Shown one piece after another: positions 10,013 through 22,100 of a stretch of 64,000 bases of DNA (positions are counted from its first letter, which is position 1; each line of letters starts with the position of its first letter). The stretch spans positions 22,193,187 through 22,257,186 of the forward strand of contig OX578284.1 of assembly GCA_951217055.1 (NCBI GenBank). The letters are read 5' to 3'. The stretch is from Gerris lacustris (lineage: Eukaryota > Arthropoda > Insecta > Hemiptera > Gerridae). A model generated the notes under the pieces. It had not been told where the DNA came from. It did no database searches and saw nothing but the letters and a program-made list of their open reading frames with translations. The translations under genes and the position numbers were made by a program.

Positions 10013-12981
10013 AGGGTCCGTAGGCAAAACCAAGGACGTCTGTAGAGAAGATAACTGAGGGTGTTATTGAATTATTAGTGTTATTGAATTAGTAGTGCTG
10101 TTGGATAATAATGATCCCTTAAATAAATTGAATACATAGAGAGCAAACAATCCTATGGCCCAGTACATTTTTTGAAGACCTGGCAAATATTTAAAATCAG
10201 CAACATGTAACCCCTTTCTTGGCATCCCAGTTAAAACACTATTTCTTCCTTGCCCATAAATAAATTTCCTCACAATACTCCAAATGTAAATTGTTACTTT
10301 GTGTCAAAGACGTAGAAGAGCACAGGAGGTAGTGCGATTTTCACGAATCCTTAAAGAAAAAAAAAAAATGCCCCTTACATTCCCTCAGTTATATTAAGCC
10401 CGCAATACACGTGCTTCTCTCAAAACCATTTTGTATCCGGAATATAGCAAGATGCAGGAGGTAGTTCGATTTTCACGAATTATTAAAAAAGCCCCTTAAA
10501 TTCCATCGGTTATATTAAACCCGCAATACACGTGCATTACTAAAACCCAATTTGTATCCGGAATATAGCAAGGTGCAGGAGGTAGTTTGATTTTCACGAA
10601 TTATTAAAAAAAAGCCCCTTAAATACCATCGGTTATATTAAACCCGCAATACACGTGCATTACTAAAAACCAATTTGTATCCGGAATATAGCAAGGTGCA
10701 GGAGGTAGTTTGATTTTCACGAATTATTAAAAAAAGCCCCTTAAATTCCATCGGTTATATTAAACCCGCAATACTCTTGCATTACTCAAAAACACTTTGT
10801 ATCCGGAATATAGCAAGGTGCAGGAGGTAGTTTGATTTTCACGAATTCTTAAAAAAATACCTTAAATTTCCTTGAACCAAGGAAGTAGAAGATACAAGAC
10901 CCATTTTAACAGGAAACGTCTGTATAGAAGATAACTGAGAGTGTTATTGAATTAGTAGTGCTGTTGGATAATAATGATCCCTTAAATAAATTGAATACAT
11001 AGAGAGCAAACAATCCAATGGCCCAGTACATTTTTTCGAAGACCTGGCAAATATTTAAAATCAGCAACATGTAACCCCTTTCTTGGCATCCCAGTTAAAA
11101 CACTATTTCTTCCTTGCCCATAAATAAATATCCTAACAATACTCCAAATGTAAATTGTTACTTTGTGTCAAAGACATAGAAGAGCACAGGAGGTAGTACG
11201 ATTTTTACGAATTCTTAGAGAAAAAAAAAAATGCCCCTTACATTCCCTCAGTTATATTAAGCCCGCAATACACGTGGTACTCTCAAAACCATTTTGTATT
11301 CGGAATATAGCAAGATGCAGGAGGTAGTTAGATTTTCACGAATTATTAAAAAAGCCTCTTAAATTCCATCGGTTATATTAAACCCGCAATACACGTGCTT
11401 CTCTCAAAACCATTTTGTATCCGGAATATAGCAAGATGCAGGAGGTAGTTAGATTTTCACGAATTATTAAAAAAGCCCCTTAAATTCCATCCGTTATATT
11501 AAACCCGCAATACACGTGCATTACTAAAAACCAATTTGTATCCGGAATATAGCAAGGTGCAGGAGGTAGTTTGATTTTCACGAATTCTTAAAATAATACC
11601 TTAAATTTCCTTGATTATATTAAATCAGCAATACACGTATCAGAAGACAAAAAATCGTGAAAATCAAACTACCTCCTGCATCTTGCTATATTCCGGATAC
11701 AAATTGGTTTTTAGTAATGCACGTGTATTGCGGGTTTAATATAACCGATGGAATTTAAGGGGCTTTTTTTAATAATTCGTGAAAATCTAACTACCTCCTG
11801 CACCTTGCTATATTCCGGATACAAATTGGTTTTTAGTAATGCACGTGTATTGCGGGTTTAATATAACCGATGGAATTTAAGGGGCTTTTTTTAATAATTC
11901 GTGAAAATCTAACTACCTCCTGCACCTTGCTATATTCCGGATATAAAAAAGTTTCGAGAGAACCACGTGTATTGCGGGTTTACTATAACCGAGGGAATTT
12001 AAGGGGCCTTTTTTTTTTCTTTAAGGATTTGTGAAAATCGCACTACCTCCTGTGCTCTTCTACATCCTTGATACAAAGTGACAATTTATATTTGGAGTAT
12101 TTTTTGGAAATGTATTTATTGGCAAGGAAGAAATAGAGTTTTAACTGGGATGCCAAGGGGGGGGGGGGGGGGTTACATGTTGCTGATTTTAAATATTTGC
12201 CAGGTCTTCAAAACATGTACTGGGCCGTAGGATTGTTTGCTCTCTATGTATTCAATTTATTTAAGGGGTCATTATTATCCAATAGCACTACTAATTCAAT
12301 AACACTTATATTTATGCCTTATAAAAGGGTTATTGCCATTGAACTCGACTTTGCACTACCTGAATTTCCCCAGATTATTTGCTTCCCAGAAACTTGTTTT
12401 TTTACCTTAGAATTTTTTAATCATTTAAATATTCCATAATGTTCTCAAATGTGCAAAATATGTGAAAATATTCTATGAACCCAGAAATATGCTTTTTTAT
12501 GTCCTTATAACTTTTGAAGGGGGGGAGGCAGAGCCCCCAAAATACGAAAATTAGGCATTTCATTGTTATGACAGCTAAGGAAAAAAATATGCTTTTTATG
12601 TCAATTCCTTACCCTAGTTATAACTTTGATAGGACGAGCATAGGCAAGTTTGAAGTGGGTGTGAAACATTCCCCCCCCCCCTCTATCTTGCTTATGTGAA
12701 GTGCAAAAAACTGAAAGAATTCCTGAACATTCTTTGACCAAGTAAAGATACCCCTTTTTGGAAATTTCGAAAAAAATATTATTTTATTTTTCATTGACAA
12801 AATACGTTTTTCATAACTATGGTCTTTTTGATGTATTTATATGGTTGTAGTCCGGTTCAGTGGCAAAAAAATACTTTATCAGAAGTTTGTTTATGTGTTT
12901 TGAGAATATCAGACCCATAGTTTAAAGTTAAAAAACACCATCAGGGTACTACTTAATAGTACAGGGTTGCCTACGTACCCT
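10013..12981. mobile_element. fold-back element with nested ~120-bp tandem repeats
   Basis: The left end AGGGTCCGTAGGCAA (10013) and right end TTGCCTACGTACCCT (ending 12981) are inverted. Inside, a ~250-bp end module (TTGAATTAGTAGTGCTG ... CACAGGAGGTAGT) occurs at 10079-10330 and 10940-11200 and inverted at 12030-12305. Next to each is a run of ~120-bp units (GGAATATAGCAAGGTGCAGG, then CACGAATTATTAAAAA, then CCGCAATACACGTG): about five at 10330-10875, four at 11200-11650, and three to four inverted at 11650-12060. Long inverted arms built of tandem units are typical of fold-back transposons. No transposase was seen. Confidence 0.7.
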
Positions 12982-13016
12982 CGCTGTGTGGTGACTAGCA
13001 CACACTTGACCTGTTT
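12600..13016 (+). repeat. repeat shared with 23395-23828
   Basis: The two stretches run in parallel: AACTTTGATAGG, AAGTTTGAAGTGGGTGTGAA, a poly-C tract, CTCTATCTTGCTTATGT, TTGTAGTCCGGTTCAGTGGC, and an end CGCTGTGTG[GC]TGACTAGC then ACACACTTGACCTG. The similarity runs past the AGGGT end of the fold-back element, so this may be the true terminus of that family. Confidence 0.75.
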
Positions 13017-13026
13017 TTTTAATATA

Positions 13027-13356
13027 CAGTTGAGTCTCTCTAACATACATATGGGACCATGCCATGTCCCATATCTAGAGAATTGTCAGATTACTGGATG
13101 CTTGATGCTAAATAATTAATAAAAAAGAAACAGGACACAATAAAACATTTATTACATGAGATATGAGTGAAGACGCAAAACGAACTAACAATGACTGATG
13201 GTTTGTCTTTGTTTACACTAGTGCCCCTGTGTTTCCCAGTCTTCCCCTCTTTTAGTTATCTTATTTTACACTTGGCAAGAGGGGAGGGGGGCCTCAGCCT
13301 CAGAGCCGGATTAATGGATGTGCCACACTGAGTGTCGGACTACAGAGACTCAAATG
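13027..13356. mobile_element. Tc1/pogo-like MITE with TA flanks
   Basis: The inverted ends CAGTTGAGTCTCT and AGAGACTCAAATG are each bordered by TA. An internal palindrome (ATGGGACCATGCCATGTCCC) lies near the left end. It has no coding capacity. Confidence 0.6.
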
Positions 13357-13946
13357 TATAAAAATAAAATCATTTTTGGGGTTTTTTAAGATTTTTTTTT
13401 TTTAAAAAAAAGAACATTAAAAATCGATTTTTTCTTCCTCTCTTCTTTACAAGCAGCTACATTTTAAATTCACCAATGGCTAAACAAATTTAATAAAAAT
13501 AAAATTCTGATAAAAATTCCTACTATTTACTAGGTAATGATAATTTCTCTCGGTATGGTCATTATCTAAATTCAAACATTAAGGCATTCAATTCAAATTC
13601 CAATTCTTCATGCATAGATGTCGATTTGAAAGATAGACAGATTAATGAAGTGGCTGATCCCCCTTTACTATTAAGCTTTTTTTAATAAGTAAATTTTATT
13701 AAAGTAAGAAATGGTGTTTAAAAGTTGGCTATGTGAGCCAAACAAAATAAGCCATGCTTTGCTACTCTTCATTTATTGCCCATTTTTGGCATGAAATTAG
13801 CTAAGATGCACAAAGCATGACTTGATAAATATAAACATGATTTTTTGATTCCTAAATTGAATGTAGGCTTTTAATTATGATTTTTTTTTAATAAATTTAA
13901 AATAAATGTTATATTTTTTAGATATCTCATAATTCTTGATTGTTCC
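13357..13946. other. intergenic, no feature recognised
   Basis: AT-rich sequence with homopolymer runs. No gene or named repeat was recognised. Confidence 0.45.
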
Positions 13947-13950
13947 TTAA

Positions 13951-14522
13951 CCTTCGAGCGCTCGCGAGGGCGGCATTTACACCGCCTTTTTGAAATCATT
14001 GCTATCTTATCATATGTGTGAATCTTCAGTTTAACAAACCTTTAAGTATTCCTTAGTTGGTTATTTTAACACAAGATTTCGGTATTATGTTTTACCCTGG
14101 AGGTACATGGCCTTATCTAGGCAGTGTCAAAGAAGACGTAATCAAGGTCAGATAATTTTTCGGTGTTTATTATACGCTATATTATTATTATTTTTTTTTT
14201 TTAATTTCATTTTTAATTGTTTAACGTATAATTATTTCATTTTTGATTATAATAAATAAGAAATCATTGAAATTTATAATTCATATAAATAATAAAAATA
14301 AATTTTAATTAATGTCAAAAATGTCGTCAGTTTATTTTTTAATAATTATATCTTAATTTTTTAATTAAGTTTTGTTTAATTTACCCCTTAATAGCAATGC
14401 AGAAGAGTGTAACAATATTAAAAAACTGATGGCGGTGTTAATTCCACCACGCGAGATGGCGGCGGTGTAAATGCCGCCACGCGAGTGTCCTTGTATGTAC
14501 AAAAGGCGCGAGCGCTCGAAGG
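13951..14522. mobile_element. piggyBac-like MITE
   Basis: The ends CCTTCGAGCGCTCGCG and CGCGAGCGCTCGAAGG are a perfect 16-bp inverted pair, each flanked by TTAA (13947-13950 and 14523-14526). Subterminal GGCGGCATTTACACCGCC-like palindromes repeat near both ends. The TTAA target is characteristic of piggyBac. There is no transposase. Confidence 0.85.
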
Positions 14523-14680
14523 TTAATCATCATACTACTACTAAAATTTTAGAACTTTTACGTTCAAGGAATAAAAAATTGTAAGATCTCCTATGTTTGC
14601 AGGTCAAGAGCAATATTCCTATAGCGAGGAAATGAACAATATCTTCTCACTATTACAATTCCCTACAAAGACCCAAAATG

Positions 14681-15416
14681 TACATGGTTTGTTCAATAAG
14701 TATTGGGACTGACTTTTTTCCTCCCAATGAGAAGGGCGTTCTTTAAGGGCAGGATAGGTGGTGGAGGATATCATGTAACTTAGGAGATCCATCTAAGCTG
14801 CCTCTAACCCTTTGGAGTCGGTAGATTGAGTCCAAAGTCAAAATGTGTTCAGTGCTTGTGTCAAGAGTCAAGATCCAGCAAACCATCAAGCAGCGTTGTG
14901 CCATCAAATTTTGTGTTAAACACAGCAAATCTGCTACAGAGACTTTTGATATGGATCTATGAGGCTTACAAGGATGAAGAAATTTCCTGAGCACATGTTT
15001 TAGAGTGGCACAAAAAATTAAAAGGCCGGAGAGACATCGAAGACCGTACTCGACCAGAAAAGGCCTGGATGAGCAAATCAAGAATAAAACCAATGCTCAT
15101 CTTCGTTGGTGCAGAAAGAGTGTGGTCCACAAACATTTTTGCCAGTTGGACACACAGTTAACAGTTCATTTTATGCAGATTAGGATCCGCTGAAGCTGAA
15201 GGGAGATTGCTTGATACCTGAATGCGCCCAGTCATAAATTGCCAAAACACAGTGTGGCAACGCTACCCTAATCAACCTACAGTCAAGATTTTTTTTCTCC
15301 CAGAAGCTGGCATTGATGCAAGAGGGTCATACATTGAAGATTATTAACTCATTGTAAATATGTCTTTACTACATTTATTTTTATAACTTCAGCCTCCATA
15401 CTTATTGAATAGATTA
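14681..15416. mobile_element. internally deleted mariner element
   Basis: The ends are inverted (GTTCAATAAGTATTGGGACT at ~14690; the right end reads TTATTGAAT at ~15401). About 735 bp remain of a usual ~1.3 kb. The N-terminal transposase coding part is readable with frame breaks, followed by a C-terminal scrap, so the catalytic core is deleted. Confidence 0.8.
14870..15360 (+). pseudogene. mariner transposase relic
   Basis: Plus-strand reading gives QRCAIKFCVKHSKSATETFD, then a frame break and an AQKIKRPERHRRPYST-like stretch, matching the N-terminal HTH region of mariner transposases. Near 15290-15345 a PEAGIDARGSYIEDY-like scrap resembles the C-terminal end. Stops and shifts interrupt it and the DDD core is absent. 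Confidence 0.75.
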
Positions 15417-15419
15417 GAT

Positions 15420-15733
15420 CAACGGTTCTCAACCTTTCTCAACCAACGTACCCCTTTTTTGTATGATCAACTGTACCCCCTAAAAACAAACCCTTATTTT
15501 ATAAATACTTTTTATATTAGATGAAGGGTTGTTTAACTACTGCTGTGTGTAGAAACAGTTGTAAATAGGTATTTTTAATTCCAAACAAGATTTTTTAATA
15601 GACATTTTACTAAAAAGTTTTTATTTATTAGACAGAACAGTAAACAAAAACCTTTTTTTAATTCACCACGTACCCCTTTTCACATTTTCACATACCCCCA
15701 AGGGGTATGCGTACCACAGGTTGAGAACGGCTG
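15420..15733. mobile_element. hAT MITE with 8-bp target duplication
   Basis: The inverted ends CAACGGTTCTCAACC and GGTTGAGAACGGCTG are flanked by GATTAGAT (15412-15419) and GATTTGAT (15734-15741), 7 of 8 identical. It inserted at the right edge of the mariner relic. CGTACCCC motifs repeat near both ends. Confidence 0.85.
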
Positions 15734-15741
15734 GATTTGAT

Positions 15742-16162
15742 AATCACTACTAACAGAGAACCACAACCTTAAAAATTAAAAAGTATTTAATAACAGACAA
15801 GCTTTTGTAAATATGAACTCAACGACAAATTTTAATTAAATTATATCAGCAAAATGATTTTATGGCAATTTGGAAAAAAGGTATTTCAGTTTGAAACAAA
15901 AAGTAAGAACTATTTGTATTTTTTAATAATACATATATTATATCGTTTTTTATTAAAATTTATATTAATGTTTAAAAAGAAAAAAACACAACAAAAATCT
16001 CTCTGTACAATTATTTAAACAAATCTGGAGAAAAAAAATTAATTTGTACAACAATTTGTTATTATAATAATAATTAATAGTTATTATTTCTTTATCAATA
16101 TAATTAATGTTATTTTACAGAAACATTTAAATGGAAAACTATATTAAAATATTTGCTATATG
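15742..16162. other. 3' flank / 3' UTR side of Nelf-A
   Basis: AT-rich sequence downstream of the Nelf-A stop (minus strand). An AATAAA-like signal on the minus strand lies near 15950. Nothing else was recognised. Confidence 0.4.
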
Positions 16163-19100
16163 CTATGTTTCTCGGCACTCTCGGTATTTAACTATTACGT
16201 TCCATTCACCTGTATCGTAATTCATTTGGAAGTGATTTTCTACGATGGTGTTTGGAAGCTCGTCACTTTTGTCTTCACTTAGTTTAATTGTTATCACATT
16301 ACCCAAGTCTGGACAAGGATTATCTGAGGAAAACAGAATAAATTATCAATTAAACAATTTTATTGAAGAGAGCTTTTTACATGCAACAAAATATACATCC
16401 TGTCTGTCTGCAGGAACGTTTATGTGTCCGACGATAACTTGAGTAAAAGTTGACCGATTTAGTTGGAATTTTATACACATGTTCCTTTTACTGAACAGGC
16501 TAAGTTCGTTGGACAGCGTTATCTGTCAAAGAGTTTACAAGCACGCTAGTATAAACATGAGCTTCAAATTTAAAATTTGAATTTTAGGATGGGAAAAGAT
16601 TCTGTCATCACTTATTTGACGAGACAAAAATTTTTCACGAATTAATTTTTATAGTAAAACCAACAGCGACACTGCTATGTAGTGATAAATATCGTTTAAA
16701 CTATTAAAGCGTACCTTAACATTTAAAATAGATAAAACAACGTTTTTACAGATATCTTATGTTCTAACATAACGATTTTAATAAAACTTCATATACATTG
16801 TCTAAAGTACAATTGAAGCAGGCATGTAAAATTTCAACTTGATACAAGCAGAAGTTTTAGTGTAGTCAAGTGATACATTTTATAATAGTAGAAAAGGAGA
16901 TGTGTGGTAAGTGAAATAGTGTGAATGCAAGGTGGCTTCCATAATACTAGACTCTCTACTACAATCATACTCTTCATGATTATCTATTTTCTCAATATTC
17001 AATACATATTTATTACTATAAGCTAGCGTCAATGATAGAGCCACGCGATGCCTAGTTTATATGAGTTGAAATAAAATTGTTTTAAGACACTAATTTGATA
17101 ATTATTGTCCTAAGTGTTGTTAAAAAATGTGGTGCACAAGATCTCCACCCTGATTTTCACCTCAAGCTGACAGGGGTGTCTAAATATAAAGGGGCCAGGA
17201 GGCAACTCTTAACTCACTAACTACAAACCCTGTCAAATTTAAGTAACAGATGAGTATTAAGTGAACTTGTTGTGATAAATAAATTTAGAGGTTTAATTGG
17301 ATATAAAAATCTGACATTAGGCAATGAAGATATATTTGTCAGAGATTATACTTAGATCATCAGTGGTCAAAAATTACAATAGAAGTAAGCACAATTGATT
17401 AACAACTAAATAATTACATGAGGCGGTATGAAAAATAGAAATAAACTTATCGTAATGCAGAAGTAATAGAAACATAACTAAAGCTGATTTTTTCTTTCAA
17501 AATTTCAAATTCTTTCAAGGTTCAAAATTATTAACATTGAACATTATAAGTTGTCGAACTTGCAAAGTGAAGTGACTGATTCCCTCCCACCCTGTATTAA
17601 AGAGGACAAAGTCAGATGGTGTAACACACTTGGAGAGAATTTAAATTTAGGAAATTCAGGGTATTAAATGAATTTAGATATATTCAGCCTAAGTGATTTC
17701 CAATCATTGCCTTAAGCAATTTAACAGATCAACAGAAAACAATATTGCTTGCACAAATTTTTTTTGTTATATATATATTTATATTTATTGTTTATTGCTC
17801 TTAATTTTTAACTTTTTGTTTATTACTGTTAAACTTTTATTTTTATTTATTTGTTATTTCAGTTACGTAGTTAATTTTGTTATATTTTAGTCTATGCTAA
17901 GTACTCCTGCTAAACGCTTGTATTTCTGAGCGCCCTACCTGTGGCTTTTTTGCTGTTTAGGGGCTCATAAAAAATTATAAATAAACACTGTTCCCTAAAC
18001 ATGCATTTATAAACAAACTATTGTCAGACTAAAACACTATAGTCTCACAAAGATTTACATTACTAAATATGACCTTCCTCTAATATCTAAGTAGAAATAA
18101 TAATAAAAAAAAAATAATAAAATAAAAATAAATACTATTAGTACCTCGAAGTCCTGCCATAAATCCTAAAATTAATGCTTTTTCTGGTCTTGTCACTTTG
18201 TTAGCAGTCCTAAATATTTCCTGGGCCTCCACAAAATGTTCTCTCTGTAACATTTATTAAAATTAGTCAACTGATAATAAATTAAAAACAAGTATTCACA
18301 ACATTAAAATTTATAGATGAGAATAAGAATAAATATTAAATGGTTTCAAAAAAATATAATTACTGAGAGAAGGAATTTCCTTTCTTCAGGTGGTTTTGGC
18401 ACAGTAATAATAGGTTTAAGAATTCTAGGCTCAGGCTCCATTCTTATAGTCTCAGTCTGAAAAAAAAACATAAAATAAAATAAAGAAATAAATTAATTCT
18501 TATAAAACTAGAACATACCTTTGGTCACATGACAAGTTGTCAGGCATAATTTAATATTTTTACAAGTAAATATAATTCAGTTTTAGACTAAACCTCATAA
18601 CAATACATTTAAATTTAAGGAGGTAAGACTTATTCTATTATAATTGACACCTCCACCAAATGGGTTGAGGTAGAACATCTTTAGATTGTTACTCCCCTAC
18701 GTTTCATTTTTAGAATATAAATGACTTTGACTAAATAACTATTAAGACAATAGCGGCCTTTACACTTGCGCGCTTTCCTGCAGGATAGAGCGCCAGTGTA
18801 AAAGGCTGCACTGGAGTGAGGGATTACGAGTGCACAGAGACGCACGCATTACCGCACAAAATTCCTTAGTGTAAAGGCGACAGCGAGCTTTACCACAGGC
18901 CTGCCGTGTTCTTTAAATTTACCCCCACTGTGCCCTCTAAAACTGTTCGTCTGACGACCACTCCACACTCCGAGGATTGTGTGCGGGATTCCTCTTTACA
19001 CATGCGCTCTTTCCTTCGCGTTAACACGGGGGCACGCTTTCCTGTGCAAAAGCGCATATCACTTTTATAGCTACAAAATCTTTCCCACACAATTACTCGC

Positions 19101-22100
19101 ACGGTTTTACTCGCGCGCAATCCTCCACGATTCAGGCCTGCAGGAAAGAACGTATGTGTAAAGGCCGCTAAAGAGACGTTTAGCCCAATGTACTTTAGGA
19201 CAAAGGAATACCACACTTCTGCTTTTATAAGGGGAGTAACAATCTAAAGAAGTACCAAACTAAGACAACTTCAGCCAAATGATGAATACTACATCTAAGA
19301 AAACTGTTTGCAATATTTGGGCTACCTCAGGTCATTGAACAAACAATGGCATACAGTTCACTTCAAAAGAATTTGGGAAGTTTTTACAGACATATAAGGC
19401 CCAATTCACACACGAGTGGTGTATGGCACTGGCGTGGTATGATGGCGTGGGACTGGCGAGGATCGGTACTGGTGGACCCCCTCTGCCACACCATACCAGT
19501 GTACATTAGGCCATAAGTTAACATAGAGGTGGCACAAACCAGCGCCACGCCATTGCCACTTCAGTGCCATACGCCACTTGTGTGTGAATTGGGCCTAAGA
19601 TAACAGCACTGGAACTCCATCTGCCACACATATGGCACCCCATCTTCGTTATTAAAAGAAGTAAATGGGATAAAGATGGAGAGAGGGAACCACAAAAAGA
19701 TGCTCCTGTAGTTAATCAACCATTAGAGGATGACAACAGCCATCACAGGCTTAAAGTATTTGGAAATACTACCTTAGTTAAAAAACACACATATTTCCAA
19801 AATTCTAAAACATTATTTCTAAAAACTAGGACTTTTACTGCAATATTAATTTTACTTATTATTAATACTTTTACTCTAAATGCTAACCCAATATTCAAAA
19901 TATTGGATTGACAAGTGTACTAATTTACTATCAAGATTTTTCATACAACAGAAGAAAATCTCACCTGGATTGGAGTAGCGATGATTGGTGGCATTATATT
20001 AGTTGCGTTGGCAGGAGGAATAATAGTAGTAAGAACTGCACCAGGGGTAGGCGGAGGCTCCAAAATAGTAGGAATAACTAAACAAAATTAAAAAAAATAT
20101 ATATATTAGAAAAAAATGTCATTTGAATAATTGAGAAACAAAAAGCTAAATTAAATTAGAAATTAAAAAAAAAAACAATTGAGGAATAAAACATTTGATT
20201 AAAGATTTCCAAATAAATATTTTTATTTTAAACATAGTGAACAAAGAATGTATAAATTTAAATAAAATGATATATTTCAAGATAAGGCTCTTCACAATGC
20301 AGTCTATTAATCAGTGTTTATCTTAGATTCAAACAAGTTTGAACAAGATATGACTGCTTGAATTTATCAGAAAACAAATATTGAAAAAGAAGTAAAATGT
20401 ATCTTACAAAATATTATAAATTTCTTATTAGAGAAATAGTTCTTTAAGAAAAATCTTTTTTTTTAAAAAAACCTTTTGAGGACCGAGTTATTTTGTAAGT
20501 TTTTTCCCCTGGCCTGAGGTTTTTTCTACCTTACACACTAAATGTATCACACTTTTTTTTAAACGTCATCTGTTTTCTTTGCCTTTTATTAAGCTAATTT
20601 ATAATATATTATTACACAAAGACAGTAATACTTTTTAAAAATTGCAGTCGCTAAATGAGAGTATATATAAACATAAGAATATATAGTACATAAAACGTGT
20701 ATAAATACGTAAAAAGCTTGTATAAAAAAAGTTGGGGAAAACCGGGTAAAGTCTAGATAATACCTTAGCAAATTATGTATAAAAGGATTCGTAATGCCTG
20801 AGGAATTTCATAAATGGGAAAAACCCCTAAGCATCGGGGCTAACTGCACAAGCAAAAGATACAATGATGACAGGTTTTACAAACCCTAGATGATGAAATC
20901 TCGTCTATAATTTCTTTACCAACTTCAACCCTTACTCTATCTACTGGGCTCTTCTGCGAACATTCATAATATCCCAGACAGCCAAGAGATAGCGCTAGAT
21001 ATACTTAAATAAATTTACAGTGACAGTACTGTGCCTCCAATCAAGAAAAACTTGAAGACGTAAATTTACGCTCATAGGCCTTTTGCAAAGAAAATTGAAA
21101 ATGTAAATTTACGCCCATAGAGCTTAAAGGGTGGAAATACACATGCTATTAACTTACGCACAAAAGCATACCACTAGCTCGCAGAGGAGAGCTACTGGCA
21201 TGTTTATATATAAAAAAGCATGGGGTTTGATTTCGTCTTAACAGTGGCACAAGTCGAGGGATGAGGGAACTAATAAAGCATGTGCAAACAGGCCTGCTAG
21301 CCGCAATAATGCCAGAAACTAACAAGTGTCTGCCAGTAGTGATCTTCCCTTTGTGTTCTTTTGTTCCCTTAAGTTAAGAAGTGGAGTTAACCAACAAATA
21401 ATTTTAAACAATATGGTACCTGAAGGTGGTGCAGGTGTGAGGGGAGCAGCTGTTGGTGTCAAAGGTGGTGGCGCATAAGAAGGCGTAGGTGGTAATTCCA
21501 TAGGTGAAGGAGTAGCGGGTGGTAATCCTCCAGGTGTGGGAGGTGGTACGAGACCCAGAGCATAGTCTGGAGTAGTACCTGCATCCATACAGGGCTTCTT
21601 ACCTCCTGGTACGGCTGCGGCAGCTGCTGCTGCATTAGCTTGACTCTCTTCCAATTCTGAAATAGTAATCAATCATCAACATTTTTGTAACAACTTCAAA
21701 AATAAGCATAACAAACTCAAGAAGTACAAAATAATGATAAAGTACATACCAAGTTGCTTCTTTCTTTTCTTTTGAGCATAGGCCATTGGCTGTTCATTAA
21801 TATCTAAGAGTTTTATGCCACCGTCTTTCCTTGGAGTCGGGTTTCTAGGTATAGCCGGCCTATTTGGACCTGGACTCTGGAAACCACCACTAGGAATCCT
21901 CGATGGTATACCTGATAAGCAATAAAGGTTTTTAGAAAAACTGTATGTGTATTGATTCTAAATTAATACAAATTATTACTACATTAATAATAAAGTACAA
22001 AAAAAATAATATAAATGGCTTCTGCACGAAACAAAGCAAATTAAAAGAATACAGTAATAGAAGAAGCTGCAATTGAATCATTTAATCTCATTAAAGTTTA

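Noticed and set aside
21319..21419. Extension of the Ala/Pro-rich Nelf-A frame past 21420
   Set aside because: TCAG|GTACC makes a donor at the right phase for the next exon (VIPTILEPPPTPG); the extension loses Pro-rich character.
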